DNA of 64,000 nt from Aselliscus stoliczkanus (GCA_033961575.1 CM066736.1:4497501-4561500); one strand, 5' to 3'. Shown: positions 56,801 through 64,000, numbered from the stretch's first letter. Notes: a model not told the origin generated them from the letters alone. Made by a program: numbers and translations.

Positions 56801-57304
56801 TACTTTTTACCTGCACCATGGATAAAGAATCCATGATGTATGTTTCTAGATGCTTTTGGTTACCATGAGTAACGAGAAGCCCTCACTAGCGGTTATGGTA
56901 GGAGACGAGATGGACCACACCTCACATACATGCACGCCCAGTTCACACTGTGTCACCTCCGAGGTACCGTGACAGTGTCACACAAAATCCCCTGCTGTTT
57001 TCTAGAATAACTTTGACCCGCACCCCCACCTTTTTCTTTCACACCTTGAGTTGATTTGCTCCCTTCCATGTTTTTTGCTGCTGTATGTCTCTGGCATTGC
57101 AAAAACCGTCACGTGTGCATCAAAGGGCGGACACTCATTTCTTTCTCTCCTTCCAAAAGGTTTAGCTTCTTCTCCCGAGATAAGAAGCGTCTGGCCAACA
57201 CGCAGAGAAACGTGCACATCCAGGAGTCCTTTGGCCAGTGGGCCAACTCCCACCGCGACGACGGTTACACGGAGCAAGGACAGGAAGCCTTACAGCACCT
57301 GTGA
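24448..57304 (+). CDS. RILPL1: RILPL1 (RILP-like protein 1), complete, seven coding exons
   Basis: Rab-effector scaffold of the RILP family. It binds LRRK2-phosphorylated Rab8/Rab10 and acts in ciliary membrane content, centriole positioning and lysosome tubule biology. Exons 24448-24756, 30867-31017, 36646-36764, 37242-37463, 46828-47000, 49022-49114 and 57160-57304 sum to 1212 nt, giving 403 residues, the length I recall for human. All introns are GT-AG and phases join in frame. Residues about 10-100 form the RH1 domain (AELTVMDVYDIASLVGHEFE). A long coiled coil runs from about 75 to 260. RH2 spans about 285-330 (DPNRPRFTLQELRDVLHERN), with R291, R293 and R300 present, the basic residues known to contact phospho-Rab. 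The C-terminus is ESFGQWANSHRDDGYTEQGQ...LQHL. The ATG sits in GCCATGG inside a CpG island. It lies between TMED2 and SNRNP35, as in human. Confidence 0.98.
26120..26335 (+). repeat. MIR
   Basis: Well-preserved MIR: TGTGTGATCTTGGGCGAGTC, CCTCGGTTTCCTCAGCTGTA, AGGGTTGTGATGAGAATTAA and GAGCCTGGCCCATTGTAAGG. Confidence 0.85.
27513..27620 (+). repeat. Type S SINE in RILPL1 intron 1
   Basis: Near-consensus copy. Perfect 17-bp target duplication AACAATAAGTTTAATGT at 27496-27512 and 27621-27637. It inserted into an old L1 3' fragment. Confidence 0.95.
28385..28910 (-). repeat. MLT1-like LTR remnant
   Basis: Reverse orientation: GTTACTGCTATGACAAATTA, TTCTGGAGGTCAGAGGTCAG, CTTCTGGAAGTCGCAAGCCT, ATCCAGAAGACCAGGAGACT. 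Degenerate, edges approximate. Confidence 0.6.
29570..30290 (+). repeat. L1 3'-end fragment
   Basis: Long run of the same L1 3' text as at 10205 and 33700: CAATTCACCCATTTAAAGTC, TCTGTCTCTATGGATTTGTC, TTTCGTTTCTCTTGGGCAGA and GAGGAGCTGCTGGACTGTCC. Confidence 0.75.
30867..31017 (+). CDS. RILPL1: RILPL1 coding exon 2
   Basis: Residues 104-153 (ELELVEDVWRGEAQ to FQKHE) plus one base. Acceptor TGTGCAG, donor G|GTAAGA at 31018, phase 1. Coiled coil. Confidence 0.97.
31868..31993 (+). repeat. Type S SINE in RILPL1 intron 2
   Basis: Near-consensus with a tail of ACAAA units. Perfect 13-bp target duplication AAAACAGAAGTCT at 31855-31867 and 31994-32006. Confidence 0.95.
33700..34480 (+). repeat. L1 3'-end fragment, split by a SINE
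   Basis: L1 3' text (ATAGAGTTGTACAATTATCA, CCATCACCCCAAGAAGAAAC, TATAAATGGAATCCTACAGT, CATTCCTTTTTATGGCTGAG) interrupted at 33865-33984 by a type S SINE. Confidence 0.75.
33865..33984 (-). repeat. Type S SINE nested in L1
   Basis: Reverse copy with oligo-T. Perfect 16-bp target duplication TTCCTGTCTCTATGGA at 33849-33864 and 33985-34000, both halves being L1 sequence. Confidence 0.95.
35480..35945 (+). repeat. MLT1-like LTR
   Basis: AGGCTGAATAGTGGCCCCCC, TATCTGGGTGGACCCCAAAA, CAAGTGTCCTTATAGGAGGG, CTTCTGGCTTCCAGAACTCT and TTGTTACAACAGCCACATGA follow the MaLR LTR order as I know it. Old solo LTR. Confidence 0.75.
36646..36764 (+). CDS. RILPL1: RILPL1 coding exon 3
   Basis: 119 nt: completes G154, then residues 155-193 (MSERERQVMKKLKEVVDK to EDVEA). 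Acceptor CCCCAG, donor GTAAGT at 36765, phase 0. Coiled coil. Confidence 0.97.
36765..37241 (+). other. RILPL1: RILPL1 intron 3
   Basis: Short intron of 477 bp with no repeat recognised and no further exon. Confidence 0.85.
37242..37463 (+). CDS. RILPL1: RILPL1 coding exon 4
   Basis: 222 nt, residues 194-267 (LQQQQTRLMKINHDLRHR to NGEERPE). Acceptor CCCACAG, donor GTAAGT at 37464, phase 0. Continuous heptad-like coiled coil. Confidence 0.97.
37700..38110 (-). repeat. L1 3'-end fragment
   Basis: Reverse orientation: ATTATTTGGCCATAAAAAGG, ACATGGATGGATCTCAGAAA, AGTGCATGATTCCGTTTACA. Old. Confidence 0.7.
38122..38262 (+). repeat. Short type I-related SINE
   Basis: GGGCCGGCCAAGTGGCTCAG head, a CTGAGCTCTGAGCAACGGCG loop, then AGGTGGCAGAATGGCTCAGC and A-rich tail. 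Near-duplicate host bases (ACTACTGAA / ACACTGAA) flank it. Confidence 0.88.
38331..38465 (-). repeat. Type S SINE
   Basis: Reverse copy with a long T/GT-rich tail and GAGGGCGGTGTCACTGGCCC. Flanked by CTGAATTTTTTT / CTCAATTTTTTT. It abuts the next SINE. Confidence 0.9.
38470..38833 (-). repeat. Long type I SINE with repeated modules
   Basis: Reverse of the element at 1035-1382: AAAGATTTTATTGGGGAATT, three GAACCAGC- or CAAACTGG-type B-box complements, and GAGCCACTCAGCTGGCCC at its 5' end. Confidence 0.9.
42463..42563 (+). repeat. Type S SINE
   Basis: GGGCTAGCCGAGTGGCGGGG head through CCAGTGACACTGCCCTC. The flanks are A-rich with a possible AAAAAAAGAG duplication. Confidence 0.9.
42815..42950 (-). 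repeat. Short type I-related SINE
   Basis: Reverse copy: CTAGCTGAGCCATCCTGCCA to GAGCCACTCGGCCGGCCC. The target duplication TTCCTTGTTTTGTTTT lies at 42799-42814 and 42951-42966. Confidence 0.92.
42967..43098 (-). repeat. Type S SINE next to another SINE
   Basis: Reverse copy with a GTTT-rich tail: GAGGGCCAAGTCACTGGCCC to GCGCCACTCAGCCAGCCC. It entered the A/T-rich target duplication of the element just before it. Confidence 0.9.
45340..46035 (-). repeat. L1 3'-end fragment
   Basis: Long reverse L1 3' text: GCAAAGATGTGGAGAATGTG, TAACCACATGACCCAGCAGT, CCATGAAAAGGAACTTCTCA, GGTTGCCCGGGGCTGGGTGA, TAAATGGTAAATTTTATGCT. Non-coding. Confidence 0.75.
46419..46530 (-). repeat. Type S SINE
   Basis: Reverse copy with oligo-T. 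Perfect 13-bp target duplication TTGCACCTCTTTT at 46406-46418 and 46531-46543. It lies 300 bp before RILPL1 exon 5. Confidence 0.95.
46828..47000 (+). CDS. RILPL1: RILPL1 coding exon 5 (RH2 domain)
   Basis: 173 nt, residues 268-324 (TELGGEVCVSEAEKV to EELAYYK) plus two bases. Acceptor CCTCCAG, donor AG|GTGCGT at 47001, phase 2. It carries R291, R293 and R300 of the phospho-Rab-binding RH2 domain. Residue 312 is E (ELKSEVF), where I recall K in human. Confidence 0.97.
47001..49021 (+). other. RILPL1: RILPL1 intron 5
   Basis: 2.0 kb. One type S SINE (47583-47710) and degenerate L2/MIR-like text around 47880-48560. The remainder is unique. Confidence 0.75.
47583..47710 (+). repeat. Type S SINE with (AAAT)n tail
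   Basis: Near-consensus copy ending in about eight AAAT units. Perfect 16-bp target duplication TAAAATTCAGTTTCTC at 47567-47582 and 47711-47726. Confidence 0.95.
49022..49114 (+). CDS. RILPL1: RILPL1 coding exon 6
   Basis: 93 nt completing S325 and encoding EEIEEENRIPQPLPIAHPR to GIRR plus CT of a Leu codon. Acceptor CTTCCAG, donor GTAAGT at 49115, phase 2. Proline-rich linker after RH2. Confidence 0.96.
49850..50050 (-). repeat. MIR
   Basis: Reverse MIR: CATTTTAGAGTGGAGGAAAC, GAGGTCCACTACCTGCCTAG, CAGAGCCGGGGTTCGAACCC. The GGTTCGAACCC is the MIR B box, not a tRNA gene. Confidence 0.85.
51798..51950 (+). repeat. Short type I-related SINE
   Basis: GGGCTGGCCAAGTGTCTCAG, B box GGTTCGATTCCC, AGGTGGCAGGATGGCTCAAC and a GA-rich A-tail. 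The target duplication TTCAAAGCC(C)TTT lies near 51785 and 51951. Confidence 0.9.
53835..53881 (+). repeat. (AC)n microsatellite
   Basis: About 23 perfect AC units in RILPL1 intron 6. Likely polymorphic. Confidence 0.97.
54132..54259 (-). repeat. Type S SINE
   Basis: Reverse copy with T/AATTTT-rich tail. Perfect 14-bp target duplication CCCCTGGCCACCTT at 54118-54131 and 54260-54273. Confidence 0.94.
54450..54900 (-). repeat. Ancient LTR-like repeat (MaLR-type)
   Basis: GCTAGGGATGCTGTAACAAA, CTGGGTGGCTTAAACAATAG, GGTCCTGGAGGCTAGGATTC and CTTTTATAAGGACTCACCCT follow the order of reverse MaLR-type LTRs. Degenerate. Confidence 0.6.
54996..55305 (+). other. Candidate alternative last exon of RILPL1 (unproven)
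   Basis: A strong acceptor (long pyrimidine tract, TTTTCTAACCAG, AG at 54994-54995) opens a frame that continues the phase 2 end of exon 6: CT plus G gives Leu, then IFTAIMPMVAAGLIIDDPTL and so on to a TAA at 55303-55305, adding about 102 residues. The tail would be hydrophobic (LVSFVGTLFFWVWFELCLW), unlike the normal C-terminus. I do not recognise it in any protein. It may be chance. Confidence 0.2.
56624..56705. mobile_element. Mariner-like miniature element (palindrome)
   Basis: Two 26-bp arms, TTGGGTTGTCGGAAAAGTCA... and its complement ending TTTTCCAACAACCCAG, match at 24 of 26 positions around a 30-bp loop. TTGGGTTG followed by an AAAAG motif resembles ends of mammalian mariner-derived MITEs. 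No clear TA duplication is seen on the right side. Confidence 0.65.
57160..57304 (+). CDS. RILPL1: RILPL1 coding exon 7 (C-terminus)
   Basis: Acceptor TTCCAAAAG|G. It completes Leu, then encodes FSFFSRDKKRLANTQRNV to GQEALQHL, stop TGA at 57302-57304. Confidence 0.97.
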
Positions 57305-59221
57305 CCGTGGCCCACCTCCGCCCTCGGACCTGAACCGTCCACCGCCAGCACCTGCAACAGCACGTGGCAGCCCCAGGTGTCACCGCTTTGCATACCTCTT
57401 GGTTCAGAGGCACCCTCAAAACTGATCCCTCAACAAACTCTGCTTTGAGGAAGCACATTGAAAAACTGATGCCAAACTCTAAAGAAATGTTTATTTATAC
57501 CCAGGGCTATCAGCATTTCTAATAGATGACTCTGACCCCTTAGACCATATATTTAATAAGACTATGAGTGAAGGCCCGACTTTTTTGCATTAACTTCAGT
57601 AACACAAGCTTCTTTAAGCCAAATACATCATTTGCCACTATAACGGCTGTGTGACTGCTTGGTATGAAATTCTGTGTGGAGAGGTTCCATACTCATGTTT
57701 GTCATACTTAAGGGAAAGACAGGGAAGTGGTAGGTTGTCATCAGCTATGGTCATGAGGTTGGCATGGTGGCAGCGTGCTACATAGGATGCACCCATCAGA
57801 CAAGCGGGGCCTCTGCAGTCCCAGGCCCAGCTGGCCCAGCTGAGACACAAAGCAGCTGAAACTGTGGACAGCAGTCCTCTCTCCCAGAAATTGGAGACAA
57901 CTTTGCAAGAGCCGATGTTTCTCTTTTGCTCCTTGTTACTGATAGTGCCTAGAGCGTGTAACATGGTCAAGGCCAGTTGCCTTGGCACTGCTGTGAGTAA
58001 CGCAGTAGTAACCAAAAAATGTGGCGAAGGATGAGACATTGCAACGTTTCGCGTGTGGATTTTTTTCTCCCTTGGCATCTTTTTTTCCTTTTAGCCTTCA
58101 TTATGTTACATACATAGTCCAGTGCGAAGAAGACAAATGTCCCAAAACGGATTGGGAATGGGGTGTGGGAGCCTAGGAGGTGGGGGATGGTGGGGAGGAG
58201 AGACATGCCAGAGAGGGGGCAGTGGGTGAAAAGATGGTTTGGGGACCACGTGTCTCATGGGGCTGACTCACGGGGCTGCAGCGGCAGACGGAGAGCCAGG
58301 TACCTTGTCTGCAACTGTTAAGTTGGGGGTTTGCCCAAATAACACTGTCCCTCTCTCCACCCACCGAGCTCCCAGGGCACCACGCTGGGTGCTCACAGAT
58401 TGAGAGTGGCATTTCCTAACAGCATTCAAGCATATGTGACAGGGCCACTGTCTTACACACTCCACTCTGGTTTGCTAAGAAACCATCAGGTCAGGTTATG
58501 GTCCACGGCCTCACTTTCCAGATTGCTGAAAAGCATGGTCAGACAGGATGTGTTGCTGCTTCCCAGTGGGGGTTCTCAAACCTGACGGCCCATTAGAACT
58601 ATGAGAGTTTATTCTCAGAGAATCAAAAGCACGTGTACTGAGGAACTCCACTGCGCCCCTGCACCTTTAGTTGCCCCCTGCAGGGGTAACCAGTATTGCC
58701 AGTTCCTTGGTTGTCTTTCCTGAAACAGCTTATAAATATGCATGCAATTATGTTTAAAAAAACACCCATATTTCCATTCTCTTTTACATAAATGGCAGCA
58801 TCCTGTACAAGTATATTGCTGTTCTGTACCTTTCTTTTCTTAGGATACCCTGGACATGACTCTGTCAGTACAGACAGTGGGTCTCAACTACAGGCCATTT
58901 GCCCCCAGGGACGTCTGGAAACATTCCTTTTGGCTTGTGACAACTCGGGGAGGAGGGTGTGGGGAGTGCTTTTGGCATCTAGTGGGTAGGCTCCAAGGAT
59001 GCTGCCAAACATCCTACAGTGCCCAGAACAGGCCCCCCAAACACACAGAATTGTGCGGCCCCAAACATCAGTAGTGCAGAGGCTGTGGAACCCTGGTCCA
59101 CCATAGAGGTGTATAATTTGTTCGTGTTTGTCCAGGCCCCACTGGTGCACAGAGAGCTTCCTTCCAATCCTTTACTGTCTAAAACAGTGTTGCACACATT
59201 CACAAGAGCATCCATCTGCAG

Positions 59222-59227
59222 AATAAA
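59222..59227 (+). terminator. RILPL1: Possible RILPL1 poly(A) signal
   Basis: AATAAA in GCAGAATAAACTAG, the first canonical signal I see after the stop. The surrounding text looks like an old LINE fragment, so this is only a candidate. Confidence 0.3.
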
Positions 59228-59806
59228 CTAGAAGCCAAACTGCTGGGTCAGAGGGTGTTGCCTTTGTTATGTTGTGGCTACTGCTGAAGTCCCTGCCCCA
59301 CCCCCCTTTTTAATTACCAGGACCCATACAAGACTGAACCCGAATGCCCAGCGACGGGGTCTGAGTGTGCATGTTTTTTTAACCCATCCATGTTTTGATA
59401 CTTGGGGTTGGCAACCGCTGGCTTAAACACCTCAACTGGATTTGTTTCTCTAAAGTTCCTGCCAACTCTAACCCATAACACACTTTCAGTGCCATAATAG
59501 CAAGCACTTTGTAAGTAAAATGTAGGTGAAATCAGACAGGTATTCCTGACAAGGCCCTTTTCTGAGACGGGAGATAGTAAAATTCTGCACTGGAAATTTA
59601 CAAAGGAAAGCATATTTTTCTAAAACTGCTCTAGCAGCTGACAGCAATTTTAAGATAAAGAGTAGGCTCCCTATGTAACAATGAGATTCATACCTCCTAA
59701 TGGAAAAACCTGGTGATGAATGTGAGTCCTGATACTAAATCAGACATTTCTCTTGCATAAAACGTCTTGAATTTGAAGAACCAGAGCTATCAAAGATACA
59801 GCCATG

Positions 59807-59913
59807 TCAAGAGTGTGAGCTGAGCTCTGAGCAACAGGAGTTCGATGCCCAGCCAGAGCTGAACTGCCACTAAACTGCCAACAGATGGCAGCATGGCTCA
59901 GCTAAAAAAAAAA
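59807..59913 (+). repeat. 5'-truncated type I-related SINE
   Basis: Starts within the element at TCAAGAGTGTGAGCTGAGCT, lacking the A-box head, and ends in GGCAGCATGGCTCAGC plus poly(A). The target duplication AAAGATACAGCCAYG lies at 59792-59806 and 59914-59928. Confidence 0.9.
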
Positions 59914-60014
59914 AAAGATACAGCCACGGACAAAACAAAAATGATAAACTATCACTGTTTTGATTATCATGTGAGCAGCACAGTACTTATTCAAAGCCCT
60001 CAAAAGAACACCAG

Positions 60015-60131
60015 GGCCGGCCGAATGGTGTGGAGGTTAAGTGCTGTCTTGGGAAGCCAGCGGCCCTGGTTCAGGTCCCACATATGAGGGCCAGTGACAT
60101 TGCCCTCAAAAAAAAAACAACAAAAAAAAAC
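60015..60131 (+). repeat. Type S SINE
   Basis: GGCCGGCCGAATGGTGTGGA head through GGGCCAGTGACATTGCCCTC and A-rich tail. Flanked by ACACCAG on both sides. Confidence 0.92.
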
Positions 60132-60877
60132 ACACCAGAGGCCAGATGATCGAGAAGGGAAAGACCAATCAATTCATCAGAACGAGATACAAACCTTTCA
60201 TTGATTTCCTGTCATTTTCATTTCACTCACACTCTTTGTCTTTTCAAAGGGCTGGAAGATTGCCAATACTATAATGCCATAGACCTGCAACTTTGGTTTT
60301 TCCCTTTAAATGCCAGCCTCCCATCCAAAAGAAGAAGAAAAAGCAGTCAGCGTTTGTTTGGCTCAGGAATGGAGTAACGTTTGTTCATGAGTAGCTGGTT
60401 GCTGACCCAGGTCACTGTTCAGACTGGCTTTAGTATTAAGTCTCTAGATGTCCTCCGTGGATTCACTTTTCCACTCCATTTCTATTTCAATTCACCAAAC
60501 CCTTGCACTATGGACATAAACATGGAAAATATATTATCTATTCTGACCAGATTCTGGTTCCCAGGAGTCAAGAGATCAATGCAAATGATTATCGGGCATC
60601 ACTTCTTTTTGTCAAGCCCTCAAAGTAGTCATTTCCAATAGTTGGGAGAAAATCAAATTCTCTACTGCCGAATTTAGATGAGAACAGTGGCTCCTTACAC
60701 ACGCCCTTCCATACAAGAGGCCAGCAAGGACATAACCCATTCTCAAATGTATTAAATAACGAGTCCGTAGACCTGTAAGATTCAGAAGAGCAGTTCATAA
60801 TATCAGCATGTTCAGCCTGAATCTGAGTTCCAGATTGGAAAGAAAACTTACACCAAACCCCATTATCATCATCAAGT

Positions 60878-60883
60878 TTTATT
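60878..60883 (-). terminator. SNRNP35: SNRNP35 poly(A) signal
   Basis: AATAAA on the minus strand about 70 nt after the stop codon. Cleavage would fall near 60850-60865. Position fits a short 3' UTR; not proven. Confidence 0.65.
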
Positions 60884-60951
60884 CAGCCTTGCACTTGTCC
60901 TTCGTATAGCAGCTGCACCTTCCTGTGGGCTCCGCTGCTGGTGGCAAGCCT

Positions 60952-61689
60952 CTACTTACTTCTGTCCCTCTTCTCCCTCCCCTTGACCCTGTCATCTCTG
61001 AAGTCCCTCTCTCTATCCCAGTCACTTTCAGGCCACATCCTGGGTGGCTCTCTTTCCTGCCACCTCTTCCGGCCACGGTCATGGTCTCGATCCCTGGTCC
61101 TCGACTCCCAGTGTCCTTCTCGGGATCGAGATTGCTCCCTCTTTTCCCTTTTTCCCTCTCTATACTGGTCATTTTTAACAACTGGCAAATTAATGGGTTT
61201 TCGAAAAGGCCGATCCCGCCCTCCAAACCTCAGTTGCCCTGATTCCTTTTTCCCCCCCAGACCTCCTCCAAGTCGCCGAGGGATCCACCCTTTCAGGGTC
61301 CTTTCCAGTTCGTAGTCCACAAAAATCTCATGCTGGTCGATGACCAGACCATCTGCGTCTCGGTAAGCTTTGAGCAGGGAACGCTCCTCTTTGTATTCGA
61401 TGAAGGCGTAGCCCTTGGAAAAGCCCGTGACCAAGTCCCTCACCAGCCTAAGCCTCCGGATATCCCCGTAGCGAGAAAAGACTTCCTTTAACTTCTCCTC
61501 TTTGGTCTGCAAGTTCAGCCTTGCCACGAACAAGGTGAGGAGGGGGTCTCCCGTGACGCCTTTGTTGGGGGCATATCGAGCCAACATTGCCCTCCAGACG
61601 GCGCGATCATGGGGGTCTTCATCGGTGCCGTCGATGCTGCCAGCTTTGAGTGGGTCATACTCCTTGGCGATGGGCATCCAGTCGTTCAT
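60952..61689 (-). CDS. SNRNP35: SNRNP35 (U11/U12 snRNP 35 kDa protein), complete CDS
   Basis: Component of the U11/U12 di-snRNP of the minor (U12-type) spliceosome, a nuclear functional analogue of U1-70K. It has 245 residues in one exon; I recall 246 for human. The N-terminus MNDWMPIAKEYDPLKAGSID is characteristic. An RRM spans about 51-129, with RNP2 LFVARL at 53-58 and RNP1 KGYAFIEY at 92-99. The tail from about 173 is rich in RE, RD and KR dipeptides (REKREQSRSR, DRDHDRGRKR). The stop TAG is at 60952-60954. The ATG at 61689 follows an acceptor (CTTCCTAG|AAC), so the 5' UTR is spliced on from an exon further right, beyond or unseen in this window. It is convergent with RILPL1. Confidence 0.97.
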   Translation of the reverse strand: MNDWMPIAKEYDPLKAGSIDGTDEDPHDRAVWRAMLARYAPNKGVTGDPLLTLFVARLNLQTKEEKLKEVFSRYGDIRRLRLVRDLVTGFSKGYAFIEYKEERSLLKAYRDADGLVIDQHEIFVDYELERTLKGWIPRRLGGGLGGKKESGQLRFGGRDRPFRKPINLPVVKNDQYREGKREKREQSRSREGHWESRTRDRDHDRGRKRWQEREPPRMWPESDWDRERDFRDDRVKGREKRDRSK

Positions 61690-62722
61690 GTTCTAGGAAG
61701 AACCACAGCAAGTGTTTATGTAGCACCGACTGTGAGCTACTCATCAATCCTTAGGACAACCCCAGGAAGTAGGTACCATCATTCACCCCTTCAATAGGGA
61801 AGGAAGCAAATCCCCCGAGGTTGGGGCCTTCCTGATGGAAATGGGGAGACTATCAAAGCCCGGCAGTTGGGCTCCAAGATGCTTTTACCTACTGCTCCGC
61901 GCCCTCACTCCCAGGAGGAAGCAAAGGGCAACTTACGCCTGAGTTTGAGGCATGTGTGTGCTATCTAGTTCAGTCATGAGAGGAAACTTAAACCAACTAC
62001 ATTATAACGTGGTGACATGGATCAAAATCCACACTTGCCTTTTAGAGATTTGAAGAGATCACAGGAAAACAAGCCTGGGAACTGCTGTGGAAAAGGGCAT
62101 CTTACAAAACTCTTTACTACAAGGATTTCAAACAACATCGAGAATGGCATCACTCTCCATGAATTCCTCACCTGGCTCCAACTATGTCCAACATACGCCA
62201 GTCTTCTCTCATCTGTGCTCCTCCTACTCACGTCCCCACTCCCGGCTTATTCTAAAGCACATTCTAGATATTACATCACTCATCTGTTAACATTTCAGTA
62301 TGTGTAACTAAAAAAGAAGGGCTTTTTCAAGATCAAAACTACAAGGGAAAATGGTGCTCTGCAGCACTGTGCATCGGTTGGCAAACAGGTGGCAAAGCTA
62401 AAACAACAGTGACCCCGCCCCAGGCTCTTCGGTTCAAAAGGAATATGAGATTTCTTCCCAGTTCCTTAGCTGATAATCCATTTATGCCTTGGAGCATGAG
62501 AATTGGTTGCGATGGTAATTTTAGTCCAGCCAGCACATTGCAATGTCATTCGTTCTGATATATAACTTTTTTTGAAAGACGGTAAGTTTAAGTCTGACAC
62601 GATAATTGATTCATGTGAAATCTGGAATAATACAGTGTTTACCAACATTTCTGACACTGCTATAACCAATTGCGTAAATCTTTAGAGCCAAAGAGGAACT
62701 GTCACTTAAAAACCAGGGCTCT

Positions 62723-63289
62723 GGGGCCAGCCAAGTGGCGCATTGGTTAAGAGCTGGCTTGGGATGCCAGCGGCCCCGGTTCGGATCCCACATGAGGGCC
62801 AGTGACACTGCCCTCTACAACTAACAACAGCTCCACCTGGAGCTGGGCTGTGCGAGCCCTGGCAATGGTGTAGGCTGCAGCCCCTGCTGCAGTGGGCTGC
62901 CATGGGCTACAGTGAGTGGCCGGCAGCCACCGTGAGCAGCTGGCAGCCAGCATGAGCTGCCAACAGTCGTGGTGAGCAACCATCCAGAGGATGGCGACTG
63001 ATCTGCCTCATCTGGGAAGAGCGCAATGATGATACCACCATGGGCCAGTGAAGCAATGTCCTCCACAACTAGACTGAAGAACAAAATGAAAGCAACTTGT
63101 GGGCCGCCGGAGTGGCGCAGTGGTTGGCTGCTGGATTGGGAGGCCAGCGCCCCTGGTTCGGGTCCCACATGTGAGGGCCAGTGACACTTCCCTCAAAAAA
63201 ACAAACAAACAAACACAACAAGAAAGCAACTTGTCTGTTCCCCTCCCCCAAGTCCCCAATAAAAAATCTTAAAACACAAAAAAAAAACC
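62723..63289 (+). repeat. Composite SINE, interrupted by a nested SINE
   Basis: Type S head, then the long body (CAACTAACAACAGCTCCACC, AGCCCCTGCTGCAGTGGGCT, CAACTAGACTGAAGAACAAA) and, after the nested copy, the tail GTCCCCAATAAAAAATCTT. The target duplication CCAGGGCTCT lies at 62713-62722 and 63290-63299. Confidence 0.93.
63101..63221 (+). repeat. Type S SINE nested inside composite SINE
   Basis: GGGCCGCCGGAGTGGCGCAG head to CCAGTGACACTTCCCTC and an ACAAAC-rich tail. Perfect 13-bp target duplication GAAAGCAACTTGT at 63088-63100 and 63222-63234, made of host-SINE sequence. Confidence 0.95.
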
Positions 63290-64000
63290 CCAGGGCTCTA
63301 TGGACTATATTATATACGGTAATGCTCATCGCTAACAACGTCTTTCCATGGTATTTGTTAAAATTATATCTGTAACTTTTCCCCTCTTTCTCAAATTTCC
63401 CTCAAGGGTCTTTTTGCTTTAATTCTTCTTCAGTTTATGGGTGATGTAGCCAGAGTGATTGTCTTGGGGCTACACTGTAGAATTTTTTTTCCCCCATAAA
63501 ACAGCAAAACACCTACAGAATAAAGTTCAAAGTCAACATTCTCAAGACCTGTGACCGTCACTTAGCCTCTCACTGTGTCCCATCATATTCTATTCTGCCC
63601 AGGATTGCTCCTCATACCTCGAATAATTCCCAGCTCCATGTCTTCCTGGTACAATTTCCTCTACTGGGAATACGCTTTGCTGTGTCCCACAGCTGCACCT
63701 GTGAAAATTCTCTTGGCCCCTCCAAGTCCAGCTTCCAAGCTCTTCCCCATGAAGCAGAGTCGTCTCTCCCACAGCTCATGGTACCTTTTCTGTTATACTG
63801 GTCACGTTTTGCCCAAAGCACAGTAAACGCCCTTCAATCTAGTGTCTGCCTCACTTCATCTCCAGATGCTAGGACACTGCCTGACAAATGCTGATGAGCT
63901 GAACCAAATGCAACCAAAATTCACTGAACTGCTTTTGGTCTAAAATCAGACAAAAAGGACCACTTCATTGAGAAATGAGAGGCCAGGACTTTATACTATC

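Larger units (their letters stand above)
49115..57159 (+). other. RILPL1: RILPL1 intron 6
   Basis: 8.0 kb. MIR at about 49850-50050 (-), a short SINE at 51798-51950, an (AC)n run at 53835-53881, a type S SINE at 54132-54259, an LTR-like remnant at 54450-54900 and a mariner-like palindrome at 56624-56705. A candidate alternative last exon is at 54996-55305. About 50050-51790, 51960-53830 and 55310-56620 show no repeat I could name. Confidence 0.75.
57305..60857. other. RILPL1 3' UTR and tail-to-tail interval
   Basis: About 3.5 kb after the RILPL1 stop. No canonical AATAAA occurs before 59222-59227, so either the 3' UTR is long (about 1.9 kb) or a variant signal is used. Two SINEs (59807-59913, 60015-60131) follow. 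About 60130-60860 is unique sequence before the SNRNP35 poly(A) site. Confidence 0.6.
61693..64000 (-). other. SNRNP35: SNRNP35 5' intron (partial)
   Basis: From the acceptor before the coding exon to the window end. It contains one composite SINE (62723-63289) with a nested SINE. No CpG island or clear 5' UTR exon was seen, so the promoter is probably to the right. Confidence 0.7.

Overview
The window is mammalian nuclear DNA. It holds spliced genes with GT-AG introns, two CpG-island promoters, abundant tRNA-derived SINEs, and old L1, L2, MIR and LTR fragments. Two young SINE types dominate: one with a head ending in a GGGCCAGTGACACTGCCCTC-like motif, and one resembling tRNA-Ile. From memory, the tRNA-Ile-like type with its CCCCAATAAAA tail resembles SINEs of rhinolophoid (horseshoe-bat-like) genomes. 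A yinpterochiropteran bat is therefore my best guess, but this is inference and was not checked against a database.

Three protein genes can be read exon by exon. TMED2 (minus strand, exons 1-3, 2966-7454) encodes a p24-family ER/Golgi cargo receptor; its last coding exon lies beyond the left edge. RILPL1 (plus strand, seven coding exons, 24448-57304) is complete and splices to 403 residues. SNRNP35 (minus strand, 60952-61689) encodes the U11/U12 snRNP 35 kDa protein in a single coding exon of 245 residues, with its 5' UTR spliced from further right. This order (TMED2, RILPL1, SNRNP35) matches what I recall of human 12q24.31, read in reverse.

Layout: 1-2965 TMED2 intron 3; 2966-7454 TMED2 exons and introns; about 6840-7720 the TMED2 CpG island and promoter; 7.7-23.4 kb intergenic and repeat-rich; about 23.4-24.8 kb the RILPL1 CpG island with exon 1; 24.8-57.3 kb RILPL1; 57.3-60.87 kb RILPL1 3' UTR and the tail-to-tail interval; 60.87-61.69 kb SNRNP35; 61.7-64 kb the SNRNP35 5' intron. 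TMED2 and RILPL1 are divergent, about 17 kb apart. RILPL1 and SNRNP35 are convergent. The three genes share no pathway: they serve ER-Golgi transport, Rab/LRRK2-linked ciliary and lysosomal trafficking, and minor-spliceosome splicing.

Non-genic points of interest are a 222-bp inverted repeat of about 97% identity with a 926-bp spacer (12135-13505), a roughly 430-bp composite SINE in three copies (one hit by a nested SINE), a palindromic mariner-like miniature element (56624-56705), an in-phase candidate alternative last exon in RILPL1 intron 6 (54996-55305), and an exact UPRE-type motif upstream of TMED2. I see no prokaryotic-type system, CRISPR array, tRNA gene or intact mobile-element coding region.
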